A stretch of DNA of 64,000 bases from Paramecium pentaurelia. Taxonomy: Eukaryota; Ciliophora; Oligohymenophorea; Peniculida; Parameciidae. Both the position numbers and the translations under genes were made by a program. The notes below the pieces were generated by a model. That model saw nothing but the letters and a program-made list of their open reading frames with translations. It made no database searches and was not told the DNA's origin. Shown here one piece after another: positions 48,629 to 63,234 of the stretch (position 1 is the first letter of the stretch; each line of letters begins with the position of its first letter). The stretch lies in assembly GCA_905183005.1 (NCBI GenBank), contig CAJJDO010000012.1, forward strand, positions 248,001 to 312,000, given 5' to 3'.

Positions 48629-49812
48629 ATGGAAAATTATTAACAGGGTATTAAAAAATTATATTATCACCTATAGATCTGAAAATCATAAATTATTAGC
48701 TAGTGTTAGTTTTATAACAATTCCTTCATTTCTATTTTATATATTTATGTCCCCTGTAAAAAATATCAAAATATTAGGAATTTGCAAAAAATGGATAAAA
48801 TGGTTATACTGTTGTATTTGTGTTGATCTAAATAACGATTTATGTTTTTCTGTGGTTTACAGTTTGTATGGATCCTGGAATCATACCTAAGATAGTAAGA
48901 ATTTAAGTGATAAAAGAGACCTGAATATGAAATGAATGAGGAACTGTTGGAAGTCCCATAGAAATATTCAAAAGTTGATTACAGATTTATAATGGACTCA
49001 AAAATGTTTATAATAAAGGCTCACTAATTTAAATTAAAGTATTGCTCAACTTGTATTTAATATGATTTTATATTAGGTGCTATATATCGACCTGCAAGAG
49101 CCTCTCATTGTCCTTCTTGTGACAATTGTGTTGTTAGATTTGATCATCATTGTCCTTGGATTGGATAATGTATAGGAAGAAGAAACTATATTTATTTTTA
49201 TTTTTTTATCATGTCCGTATCCTTTAAACTAATATTTGTATTTGGAGTATGTCTCTCTTATATTGTCGATGAATCTAAGAAAAGATCATCAAATATGGAA
49301 ATATCAGATGCCATTTCAGAAACATTGGCTTATAATCCTGTAAGTATAATACTTGTAATTTATTCGTTTGGAGTAACACTTAATAATTATAATTATAGTT
49401 TTCCTGTTTTGTTGTAGGCTTATGGTTATTTCATACTTATTTGGTTTTTACTAATATGACAACTAATGAATATTTGAAGAAACATTGGATAGTTGAAAGT
49501 AAAAATCCATTTAAAAGGTTCCTTATGTTTTCATAATTAGATAAAATATATTGAAAAACATTGTAAATGTACTTACTTGTATAACTTAACTGAAATTCTT
49601 AGAATTAAAGTAATTTGTCTATTAACCTAAAGAATATATGCAAGTAAATTATGAATCCTTATATATAAAAGAGTCCTATTAACACTTAGAACCACTTAAA
49701 TGAAGTAAATGACTCCTCGAAATATAGGGAAGAAGATAAGATTTAAGTTGAATATAGAGGAAAGTAAATGCAATAATAAAATATTCAAATTATTTCAGAA
49801 ATACAACCTTGA
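48629..49812 (+). CDS. DHHC palmitoyltransferase
   Basis: 343 aa; six introns (48648-48676, 48895-48916, 49053-49076, 49373-49398, 49518-49540, 49644-49671). Cys-rich domain: YCSTC joined to AIYRPARASHCPSCDNC, then FDHHCPWIGQCIGRRNY. Four hydrophobic segments flank it and the TTxE-type motif is MTTNEY. S-palmitoylates proteins at Golgi or endosomal membranes. The N-terminal exon is only six codons (MENYQQ) before intron 1. The C-terminus is Gln-rich and cytosolic. Confidence 0.9.
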
Positions 49813-49886
49813 TTAATATTATTAATTCAATCATTAAAATTTTATCTCTATAAATATCTCATTATGTAAAATTCCATTTTAATTAT

Positions 49887-52862
<2,976 letters not shown>

Positions 52863-52907
52863 TTTAAATTTATTTATAATATAACTGCTTGACTATAAAA
52901 ACAGCTT

Positions 52908-53395
52908 TCATAAAATGTATTTTGTTGTTATCAATTTTACAAAGTCTTCATATCTGATTTCCAAGTCTTTATCTGGATTTGCTTCTTTTATTAATTAATT
53001 TGCTTCTTCTTCAGTCAATCTTTCCCCCATTGATTTTACCATATGTCTTAATTCATTAGCATTTATTGTTCCTTTATTAGACTTATCTAATATTCTAAAT
53101 GCATCCATTAATTCCTCTTCTGGATCCACATCTCTATGTTTTCTTGCCATTAAACTAAGAAATTCTGGAAAATCAACCATTCCTGTAGAATCAGGATCTA
53201 CATCGTTTTTCATTTCACTTATTTCTGTCTCTGTTGGGTTTTAATTCAATGATCTAATTAATAAACCCAAGTCATCTACCTTTAAAAATATAAATTAACT
53301 AGATATACTTTTATTTTATTATCACCATCTTTATCAAAGAGAGAGAACGCTTCCTTATAATTGGCAATTTAATCTTCTGTTAATTATTGATCCAT
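52908..53395 (-). CDS. Calmodulin-like EF-hand protein
   Basis: 152 aa; one 29-nt intron (53280-53308) inside EF-hand 1. Starts MDQQLTEDQIANYKEAFSLF as in calmodulin. Loop 1 (DKDGDNKIKVDDL) keeps most ligands. Loop 2 (DPDSTGMVDFPEF) is near-canonical. Loop 3 (DKSNKGTINANEL) is altered. Loop 4 (NPDKDLEIRYEDF) is degenerate. This is therefore a calmodulin-related protein, not calmodulin itself. Start codon 16 bp from that of SRP9. Confidence 0.9.
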
Positions 53396-53411
53396 TAATT
53401 TAAATAATATA

Positions 53412-53708
53412 ATGCTTAAATCGTGGGATTCATTCATGACAGCAGCATTGGATTTACTTATGGAATCCCCTTAAGCTAGAGCAAAAGTCAAATACTATAA
53501 AATAAAGTAATTAGCCTTACTCACAGTCACAGATGATAAAAAGCATTGCATCTTCAAATCAAGAAACGTGGATGAGATTGAGCAGTTTATTAAATTGACA
53601 AGCAAACTCATGTTGAATGTTGATCCAAATGAAGTGAAAGAGGATCCTTAAGATTTAAAAGCAGATAAAAAATAAGGCAAGAAAAAAGGAAAGGGAAATA
53701 AAAAATGA
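53412..53708 (+). CDS. SRP9: SRP9, signal recognition particle Alu-domain subunit
   Basis: 98 aa, no intron. MLKSWDSFMTAALDLLMESP then ARAKVKYYKIKQLALLTVTD and CIFKSRNVDEIEQFIKLTSK follow the SRP9 pattern (W at position 5, KY, VTDD, C-x-FK). SRP9 binds the Alu domain of SRP RNA with SRP14 and arrests elongation. The C-terminal Lys/Gly-rich tail is an addition relative to animal SRP9. Confidence 0.85.
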
Positions 53709-54121
53709 GTTTTATAGATCTATATTATTTTATTTTTTATTTTCCTTATAATTTATTTAAATCATATGAATAAAGAATAAAAATTATTTTTTTTTTATAT
53801 ATATTTTTTTTAATACCTAATACAATTTAGAATGAAATATTATGAATTAAACTAGAATTATTTTATTTTATGAATTCAATTCAATTCAATAATCTCTTGT
53901 TCCATTAGCCTTAGATATTCAAATAATTTCATTTATTCTGCTAATAATAATATAAATATGAACAATTATAAATTAATTTATTTTAGTGAATATTTCTAAT
54001 TTAAAATTTTTATATAAAAATAAATAGTAGGAATTAAAGAATTCCAAAATTCAGAATTTATCAATTCTAGTAATATAAAGCTTTAAGAATTATTCTTAAT
54101 TCCATTAATAATATTAGTTAA
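53709..54121. other. Intergenic region
   Basis: AT-rich DNA with a long T run; contains no supported gene. Expected to hold the SRP9 3' end and the ABCG promoter. Confidence 0.5.
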
Positions 54122-56181
54122 ATGACAGATAAACTATAGTCAATAGGTAACATAGTCTTAGATTTTAGGAAACAGAGAAGAACAATTAGTAAATACAGAT
54201 AATAGAGCTGAATTTTCATTAGGAAAATTTACACCAATAGAACTAGCTTGGGATAAACTTATTATAAATGCCACCATAAAAGTTGGAAATGTAATTCCTA
54301 TATATATATTTAAGACTTCAACAGAGAAATGCTTGCTTAATAATCTTCAAGGAGTGATGAAACCTGCTCATTTTACTGCTATTTTAGGTCCATCAGGATC
54401 AGGAAAAACTACTTTATTAAACTTTTTGTCAGGTCGTTTAATATCTGACAATCTAAAAATATCAGGAGAACTATCTTTGAATGGGAAAAGAATTAATGAT
54501 ATTGATAAATTTAATGATTAAATGGCTTATGTCATGCAAGATGATATTTTATTAGCCACTTTCTCTCCTAGAGGTATAAGATAATCTAATTATTTTAGAG
54601 GCATTTTATTTTTCAGCTAATATGAGATTAACAATAAGTGCAGAGGAAAAAGCATAAAGAGTAGAAGCTTTGATCAGAGAATTAGGAATAACTAAATGTG
54701 CAGATACTAGAGTGGGAAATACATAAATTAGAGGAGTATCAGGAGGTGAAAGAAAGAGAGCTAGTATAGGCGTAGAATTATTAACAAATCCAAGTCTCAT
54801 TTTTTTAGATGAACCTACTACTGGTTTAGATTCCTCTACTGCCTTACAAGTGATTGATCTATTAAAGAGATTGGCCAAAAATGGTCGTACTATAGTAAGT
54901 ACTATCCATTAACCTTCATCTGAAATCTTTAATAATTTTGATAGACTTATGCTTTTAGTTAGAGGAAATATTATTTATTAAGGAGATGCAGAATAAGCTA
55001 TTGATTATTTTGCTACTATGGGATATTCATGTCCTAATTTTTCTAATCCTTCAGATTACTTTATGAAATTAATGAATGAAGAAGGACTATTAGTAGAAAA
55101 GATACAAGCAGGAGAATCTGATGATTTTGATGATGCTTAAATAAAGGCTGAATTTGAATAGAGATTAGAAGGATTTATTCAAAATTATAAAAATTCAAAT
55201 ATGATTAAAGATTTAGATACTCATGAAACTGCATTAATTAAAGAAAATGATGATGGATTTCACATTGGATTCATTTAATAATTTGTCCTTATTTATTAAA
55301 GATCATTTTTAAATGAAATTAGAAATCCAATGGATGTAAAATTGAAAATATTTTAATCTATTGTAAATGCCATTATGTTAATGCTCGTTTATTCAGATGT
55401 ATAATAAATTAAATATATTTTTAGTTGGGTAAATATAATGAAGGATTGTAAAATAGATTTGGAGCTTTGTTCTTTATTTGTACAGCTAATGCATTTGGAG
55501 GAATTTAAGGAGCTTTACATACATTTTCAATGGAAAGACCATTATTTTTAAGAGAAAGAATAAACAAAACTTATAGTGTTCATTCATTCTTTTGGGCAAG
55601 ATCACTTGCTGAATTTCCATTCCAAATAGTTTACCCTTCTCTTTGTGTTATAATAGTTTACTATGTTATTGGATTAAGTGATGATAATGTAGGCAAATTC
55701 TTTATGCTAATTTTCATCTAATTCTTAACATATTAATATGCAGTTTCATATGGATTACTTTTATCAACCATCATACCAAAGATTGAAGTAGCTACAGCAT
55801 TAGTCCCTGCATTAGTTATTCCATTTATGATTTTGGGAGGATTCTTTGTTAACTAAGATAATATTCCTTATATATTCTATCCTTTCACATATTTATCAAT
55901 GTTCAAGTATGGATTTGAGGCATCTGTCATTGTAATAAATTTAATGTTATTTTTAGAATGAATTTGATGATGTAAACTATGAATGTTTACCAGGATAACC
56001 ATGTGATCCAGTTGAAATGCTATCTATAACATTAACAAAATGGGAATGTTGCTATATATTAATTGGATTAGCTATAGGAATCAGAATGTTTGCCTATTTA
56101 GCACTTCATTTAATATCCAGTCCAGAAAAACCAAAATTATAACCTCCTGAAAGCATGTAAATAAATAACAAACCAAAATGA
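54122..56181 (+). CDS. ABCG-type half transporter
   Basis: 645 aa; introns 54147-54168, 54291-54314, 54574-54598, 55399-55424 and 55932-55956. The nucleotide-binding domain comes first: Walker A GPSGSGKTT, signature VSGGERKRAS, Walker B LIFLDEPTTGLDSST, H-loop STIHQPSSE. About six C-terminal membrane helices follow, with a Cys-containing loop (YECLPGQPCDP). This order (NBD then TMD, about 650 aa) defines ABCG/White half transporters, which dimerise to export lipids or xenobiotics. Confidence 0.95.
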
Positions 56182-56300
56182 CTTTTTTGTTTATTTATAT
56201 TATTAGTTATTTTTAAATATGATAAAAAAAAGTAATTAGAAAGTTTCTTAAAATTAGTCCTTAATTTTAAGGTAAACTAAATTAGAATCTAGAATAACAT

Positions 56301-57013
56301 ATGATTCTTCCTACTTATTTTAGTAAGATAATAGAATTGATTCTTAATGAAAAATCATAAGAAAATTTAGTATGTGGGCATTTTAGTTGTGGAACTAGCA
56401 TATTAACAGCAGAATTATTATATTGCAATTAATCTGATGTTTTTACTTATTAATTTTTTGAAAAAGTAGCTAAGATATTTATAGATATTATAACAAATGC
56501 TTGATGGATCGTTTGATATTATTATGAATCCTCCATTTACTAAAAATTAAGCAAATATTGATAAAGTATTTTTACTTTAAGCATAACAAAATTAAAATGA
56601 GGATGTCTACTCATATCGATAAATAATATTAAGAGAAGTTAGATATAGAAAATTAAAAGCTTTATATTCTATAAAGAATTTTTATTTCCTTTGCATAAAT
56701 AATATTTAAATATCACAAAAAAGGTTTCAAGACTATTTTGTTATTATAATACATCTTGGATTTAAGTAAGTTAAATTTCATTTATTTTGGAAAAATTAAG
56801 TCATAAATAGAAAAAATAAGAAATGGTTTTTCTAATGGATCCAAGTAATAAATATACTAATTAACATTTTTATAAAAGGAATAAATTAATTTAATAATAT
56901 CTGAACATACTTTTAACTTAAATTATGTATTAATTTCAACAGAATTTATTCCTTTAAAATATATCACAAAATTTATGTATAATTAAATCAAAGTTAATAA
57001 TTTTCAAATTTGA
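56301..57013 (+). pseudogene. Degenerate N6-type methyltransferase relic
   Basis: First frame: MILPTYFSKIIELILNEKSQ then CGHFSCGTSILTAELLYC, resembling an AdoMet-binding region. After a TGA a different frame continues DGSFDIIMNPPFTKNQANID, the NPPF motif of amino-methyltransferases. The rest decays into AT-rich frame with no clear end. No GT-AG intron of normal size bridges the break. It could instead be a poorly modelled gene. Confidence 0.45.
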
Positions 57014-57369
57014 TTAAGATGAGTAGATAAAAAGTTGAATAAATTAAGAATTCATCATTTTAACAATTTTATCATATCATGAGAGGATGAATAAGAAAAG
57101 AAAATAGAAATTAATAAATTCCAAAAGTTGATTTATATATAATATTTTTTCATTATTAAACTTTTTCTCTTATTTTGAAATACTGATTTAAATCATTCTT
57201 CATAAATAATCCACATTCTAAATAATAATATTTAAACAAATAATTATTCTTTTAAAGAAAAAGAAATCTAGCTATATTTGAAATAATAAAAAAAGTTTAA
57301 TTGATCAAAATCTGCAGATTAATTATATAAATTACTTATATTGCTTTATTTATATAATTAAAATTAATT

Positions 57370-57698
57370 ATGTAACCTTCAGTGACTTATTTTGAACTTT
57401 AGACTCTCATTTTCTTGATCATTATTGGAATGATCTTGATTTCTTTGAATTACTTTTAAGATCCAAAACTAAAGGAATCGAAAGTAATTTATAATCAATC
57501 AATAGAAAGTTAAAAATTTGGAATCGGATGATCATGAATTATGAAGGCATTTAATTAACGATCGATGAAGAATAACTTTTAAAATAAACATTTAAGAACA
57601 CTCTTAGAAATCGTAAAGTAGCAATCAGTCCTTCCATTCCTAGATAAATAAAAACTACAAAAAGAGTCAGCTTTTAAAATTTGGATAACATACTTTGA
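57370..57698 (+). CDS. Small single-pass membrane protein, 100 aa
   Basis: One 26-nt intron (57484-57509, acceptor AAAG). N-terminal hydrophobic helix LQTLIFLIIIGMILISLNYF followed by a basic, Gln-rich cytosolic-type tail (LRNRKVAISPSIPRQIKTT). No family recognised. Confidence 0.5.
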
Positions 57699-58465
57699 AA
57701 ATTATCCTTTATTGATTTTCTTAAATTAGAATGATTACAATTATATCCATAGTTGTTATCTTTTATATTTAATAATAAGTCATATATATTTATATTTTCA
57801 AGTCAACATTCATATTATTTAACTATAAAATCTCTAAAAAAATATTATAAGTTAACTAATAATATCAAAATAATATTATATTTATATGATAATCCCATTA
57901 GATTGTTATAAAACATAAGAAACAAAATAGAAAATATACAAGAGCAATTAAAATTATTTGTATTTATCTATAAACATCTAAATTTTTTAGATTAGATTTA
58001 ATAAGAATAAATACAGCAAAAATAATTATACTAAACTTATTCATATCTAATTATGTAAAACTCTTTATAGAAATTAATTATATTTAAGATTGATATTAAA
58101 TTATTTAGGATTCAATCATTTCTAATATAGTAAAAACAATTATAAAAACTAAGTTCTTTTTGTTATTATTTTTAATCGTATTTTTATTCTTTTATTTATT
58201 CTAATTCTTTTCTAATAATCTACAATTTAATTAACATTCTAATCTTTTTTATTTAGATGAAGTAGACTCATATAGAGGCGTATCATAAAGTAATTAGAAT
58301 AGAATAATTTCAAAAGAACAATTATGTCTTTCTTCTGAATATTCCAAATGTTCAAATATATTGAAATACTTTAAATTAATTGAAACGATTTCAATTTGAT
58401 AAAAAAAAGCTAATATAAATTAATTTATAATTATGAATAATTATGATATTATAAAGAAGTAATAA
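57699..58465. other. Convergent intergenic region
   Basis: AT-rich DNA. A minus-strand frame stays open through part of it if the last intron of the next gene is not removed, but it has no protein character. No gene called. Confidence 0.45.
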
Positions 58466-60272
58466 TCAATATTTATTTTATTGTTTATACTAAAGGAAAC
58501 CTAAATTATATATTAGTTTTTACTTATTCCAGGCCTTATGGATAATTTTTAAACATTTGTAATTTTGATTGGTAATTCATCCTTTACTTTTAAAAATTCA
58601 GTAAAGCTTGCTGTTCTTTATTTTAAACTTTCATTGGATCTAATACTCTCAAGTATTCTATTAGTTTATTCTGTACTTTGTTAGATTGATATAGATTATT
58701 TTTAAAAGGAAGAAGCCTATTATTATGTTAAACTAGATTTTTATAGTAATTATTAGATAGATCTTTGATCATATTGTGATTAATTTGAATAGAGAGATTT
58801 TTATTCTAGCTCTTATTCAAAAGTTAAGATTTATTACTTACCTAAAAGTGAAGTAGGGGATTATACACATTCTTCTTGACTATTATTTACCTCTTAAAAA
58901 GTAATTAGTTTCGTTTGACATAAAGCAATGCTTTCTCTTTGACTTCCCATAATAGCAAAATCACTTATATGATTAAGATCATTCATCTAAACTGACTTTT
59001 TTGTTTCTATTACAAAACTAGGTTCTCTACTTAATTTTCGTAGACTTTAGAAGTTTTATAATAATTAATCATATCTATTAGATTTATTAGAGAAAGCTGA
59101 AGGAGGAGGCACCTATTCAATAAGTTCCTACTATTTAACTACTTCTTAATTATCATTACTATATCTTTTTGCTGATGATACCTTTCCTTAACTATTATCT
59201 AATTAAACATATTTAACAGTTTCCTTCATAATTTATTATTCACTAAATAATTGTGGTTCCACTTATGTTGGGGATTTTATAAAAGATTCCAATTAAGAAG
59301 GACCAAATGTTGTTCTACAATCATTTCCTTATACTATTTCTAATTATAAATTAATTGGATTTTATTCTAAACTACTTTCAAAAGAGACATTAGTTTTCTT
59401 ATTTTGATTAGCAGATACTTCTACTGGTATAATTGATGATAAGTTGCTTATTGTGAATTATGATTTACCATAGATATCTTCAATACTTTCATTGTGCTAT
59501 TTACGCATTTGATTATAAAAACTACTTAAATTAGTTTTGCTGTTTAAAACTGATAATTATTATTGTCTTAAGGCTTCTTATTACTATTTTATAATTTCCA
59601 ACTGTTATTATAAAATCTATGACTATTGTTCTAGAAATTATTATTTGTTTTATGAATTCTCTTCATTATTAAATATTTCTGGATGTTTTATGGTTTTTTG
59701 ACTGGAATAGTCAAAATAAGGAACTTTTAGTTAAGGTTCTTTATAATCTAATAAGTGTTTGATTTTTTCACTTTATTTTTAGAGCATTTCTATTGGTTTT
59801 GGATTATTGGATTGATATCTCTTAGTTACTTCTTATAAGTCTCTTAAAATGTTTTATTTTAGATTATCAACCATATCCATAATTTAAGGGTCTTCAGATG
59901 ACTTAAAAGCTGATTTATTTTAGCTTTTAGAGGTTATATTTTATTAAATGCATCTTAGAGGACTAACAGATCCTCTTCCTCTAGTATTAATTGTAATTGG
60001 GCTCTTTTATGCAATTGGAGTTTATGATCTATTTTCTTAATATAATAGCTTTTTAGATTGTATATTTTCTTTATTATTTTTTTAAATGGAGTTATCAAAG
60101 TAATTTCTCATTGATTATTGTGAATTGATTTCTCTTGTTGTATGTATTATTTTTTCTTATTTATCAGCTTTTTCGCATTTTTATACTTCAGCTATTCTTT
60201 TGGTGGAGGGCTATAAAGTGCTCTTTGTTCGGCTAGCTTAAGTAACTAATTATGTTAACTATTAAATTGCAT
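58466..60272 (-). CDS. Gln/Ser/Asn-rich low-complexity protein, 576 aa
   Basis: Start MQFNSQHNQLLKLAEQRALY; a proposed 53-nt first intron (60133-60185), long for this window, joins it to the main frame. A 23-nt intron (58501-58523) precedes the stop. If the first intron is wrong, the ATG at 60111 (MRNYFDNSIQ) gives 540 aa. The protein is mostly disordered, rich in Gln, Ser and Asn, with a coiled-coil Gln block (QILQQQLEIIKQQQEALRQQ). No domain named. Confidence 0.6.
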
Positions 60273-60278
60273 TAATTT

Positions 60279-61443
60279 ATGGATTTCTAACAAGCTTTAC
60301 AAAATTTTGATGATCGTTGGATAACATATAAATTTTTATTAATAAATTAATGAAACTAGTGTAATAAGAGTATTACTTCAGCAGACCCAAAATTAATAGT
60401 TTGTATTCACCTGAGAGCAAATATAAATCTATATCTCATTATTCTGATAAGTCTCTAGTACAGAATATTGATACTTAAATCTAAATAAATTAAGTCATGC
60501 AAAACATTTAATATTTGAGAGGTAAGATAAATTATGAAAAGAATTAATTGCAATAATTATCTTTTTTAAATAGTGAGACTAAATTTTCATTTACTTCAGT
60601 TCCTTTAAGTAAATTAGATCCTGAGTCATATACAATGAAATAAAAGATTGTATAACTTAAAGAGCAAGTATGAATGTAAAATATTAGTTAAAACAATTAG
60701 AGAATGAAGAGAAGAGAATTTATATGATGAACTATTAGAAAATTGATCATAATGAAGAATATGCCTTTAAAAATTACACTATGATTATAATGATGAATAA
60801 ATCTAAATAATAACTTATTCAACATAAAACTGAACTTATTAATTAGATCAAATAATTAAAACATGAAATATATATGGATTAGATGGAGATTAATGTATAA
60901 GATAATTAAATTCTTGTTTTAGATAGAAAAAATAAACAATATAAAATAAAATTATCAAAAATATTAGAATAATTAAAATAAATAAAATAAAATGTAAGTG
61001 TTTATTAATAATTTGATATGAAAAAGTCAAGATAAATTAAAGATTTTATGAGTAAATTGGGAGCAGGTGATTCTTTAGCAGATGATATGGATGAAGTACT
61101 TGAAAATTACAATAGAAAAATATTAAATAATTAAAAAACAATAGATGATTTTTTATTAATAGCATAATAACGATCATATTATACATTATCATAAATATAA
61201 GACTTAGAATATCAAATAAAATTATAAAAGGATATTAAATCATAATTATAATAATAAATTAACGAATTAAAATTACACATATCTAAATTCTCTAAAACAT
61301 AAAGAACTTCTTTAGAAAACAATTACAATAAAGACAATTTATATGATGATGAAAGAGTTTATTGGAATTTGAATAGCAAGGATTTTGATGAATTTCCATT
61401 AGTATAATCAAAAAATTTGGATGATTATGAAAGTGATATTTGA
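60279..61443 (+). CDS. Coiled-coil protein, 366 aa
   Basis: Introns 60316-60359 (44 nt, unusually long) and 60668-60687 (20 nt). N-terminus MDFQQALQNFDD, a Ser/Tyr-rich stretch, then helical coiled coil (YMDQMEINVQDNQILVLDRK; ELKLHISKFSKTQRTSL). It ends DDYESDI. Not recognised. Its start codon is 6 bp from that of the divergent Gln-rich gene. Confidence 0.6.
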
Positions 61444-61576
61444 TAATTAATATTAAATGAAAATTAAATTAAATAAAATCTATAACTCTTTGAAATATTA
61501 AAAAGATTTATTAATTTTATTAATTATGATCTTTTTTTTATATATAAATCTTAATCATAAATATATATATTATAAT

Positions 61577-62125
61577 TCATTCTTCTTTTTTATAAAGAAA
61601 CCTTTTTAATGTATTAAAATCCATTTTTTATTATTTAACTCCTAAGGCTTTAGAAATCATACTAGAATATATATAAATTAAATAATCTACTTTATTTTAT
61701 CGTATTAATGCATTAAAAATTCTCTTTTAGCTCTTGCTACTCTTGGCTAAATTACTGTAATAGCAATAGATAAAGGTGCTACTATCTTGATAATTATGTT
61801 AGACATACAAAAATAATTCCCAATATAATTTAGATATTATATAACTATGCTTGTCTTTATATTTGCTTCTTTGTTTATTTATCATATGTGTCAGGATTGA
61901 ATAACCAATGTAATCTAGTTTTAATCTTTTTAAATGTAACACTATATATATTATCTCCTGCACTTTAATAATTTCAATTATTCATTACCTCCAATAATGT
62001 AATCTTTTTCCAAATTGATCTCTTACATCTATTCCTTTAGTTTCACTTTGACTCTCAAATTATAGAAACTCTGATTGAAATTCATTATTTAATGCTCTTT
62101 GATATCTATCATCTTAATCACTCAT
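61577..62125 (-). CDS. Small membrane protein, 156 aa
   Basis: Introns 61965-61990 (26), 61786-61808 (23) and 61662-61690 (29). N-terminus MSDQDDRYQRALNNEFQSEF, one hydrophobic segment (IILGIIFIVAPLSIAITVI), then a basic C-terminus ending TLKRFLYKKEE. The spacing of a basic region before the helix would suit a mitochondrial inner-membrane protein, but this is only a guess. Confidence 0.55.
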
Positions 62126-62144
62126 TTTTATTTTATTATTTTTA

Positions 62145-63223
62145 ATGAATAGTGAGGAAGAAATTCTTAAATAATTTGATACATTGCTTAAATAAGTAAA
62201 TATTTTTGAAGAATAAACTCCTGGTGATGATAAATTGATGGAATTAATTGAGAAATTCTAACAAACCCAATAAGCAATTATTAAACAACACATATTTTCT
62301 CCTAATGAGGAATTCAATGAAATCAAAACAGAACATCTCAAATTTTTTTTATTGCCTTATTATGTTGGTTGGGCATTAACTTAATTGTAAAATGAAGATA
62401 TTAGATAAAAGAACATAGAGACATCTAATTATTATGTAAAGGAATTCTTGAAACTATTAAGACAATATGAAATATTAAAAGGAATACAATTAAAACTATT
62501 TAAATCTGTAATGGAAAATGATACTTTACAAATTAATAGAGATGATAAGATAGCAAACTATAAAGAACAATAACTATTGAATAAATAGATATAGGTATTT
62601 TTAGATTAAACTACTTTAGAATTTATAAAAATTAGATGATGATAAATTATCGAGAGAAATTATAACTTTACAATTAAATTAAAAAATTATATCTTCATTC
62701 GATATACTTAATACTAATTAATAAGAATTAGAAATATTAAAATTTAAATCATAGATGAAAAAAGATAAACAACTTCAATAACAATATTAAGAATCATAAG
62801 AAAAACCCATCCCAAAAATGAAAGTTTGGAATATTCCAGTAATTATTTATAATAATTATCTTATAGAAACCTACTATGCAACCCTAATTCTTTGATCCAC
62901 ATTGCTAACATTGTTAAACTGAATCAGAACTTAGATAAAAACATGTTACTGAAGTTTGGTAGCCTAATGCTGCCAGACTTCCAAATATGACATTAGATGA
63001 ATTTGCTGATTCAGAAATGAAAGTATTATTATCTAATAAAGTATAGTTTGCTAAAGATTAAGAAGCAAAAATGAAAAAAGCATAAGAAGAATAATAAAAA
63101 TTAGAATAAGATAAAGATGATGATAAAGATTATTGGGCAGATTAATAAACATTAAAAGATAGAAATTGGGATGATTGGAAAGATGATAATGAAAAAGGAG
63201 CTGGTAATAAAATGGGTAGATGA
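62145..63223 (+). CDS. TAP42/alpha4 (IGBP1) phosphatase regulator
   Basis: 341 aa; introns 62595-62619 (25) and 62839-62866 (28). An all-helical N-terminal two-thirds binds PP2A-like catalytic subunits in the family. The C-terminus carries the family signature: NMTLDEFADSEM, then WDDWKDDNEKGAGNKMGR at the very end. Length is normal (human 339). It caps and stabilises PP2A, PP4 and PP6 catalytic subunits; a PP6-type subunit is encoded at 31823-32839. Confidence 0.9.
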
Positions 63224-63234
63224 TATCAAATACA

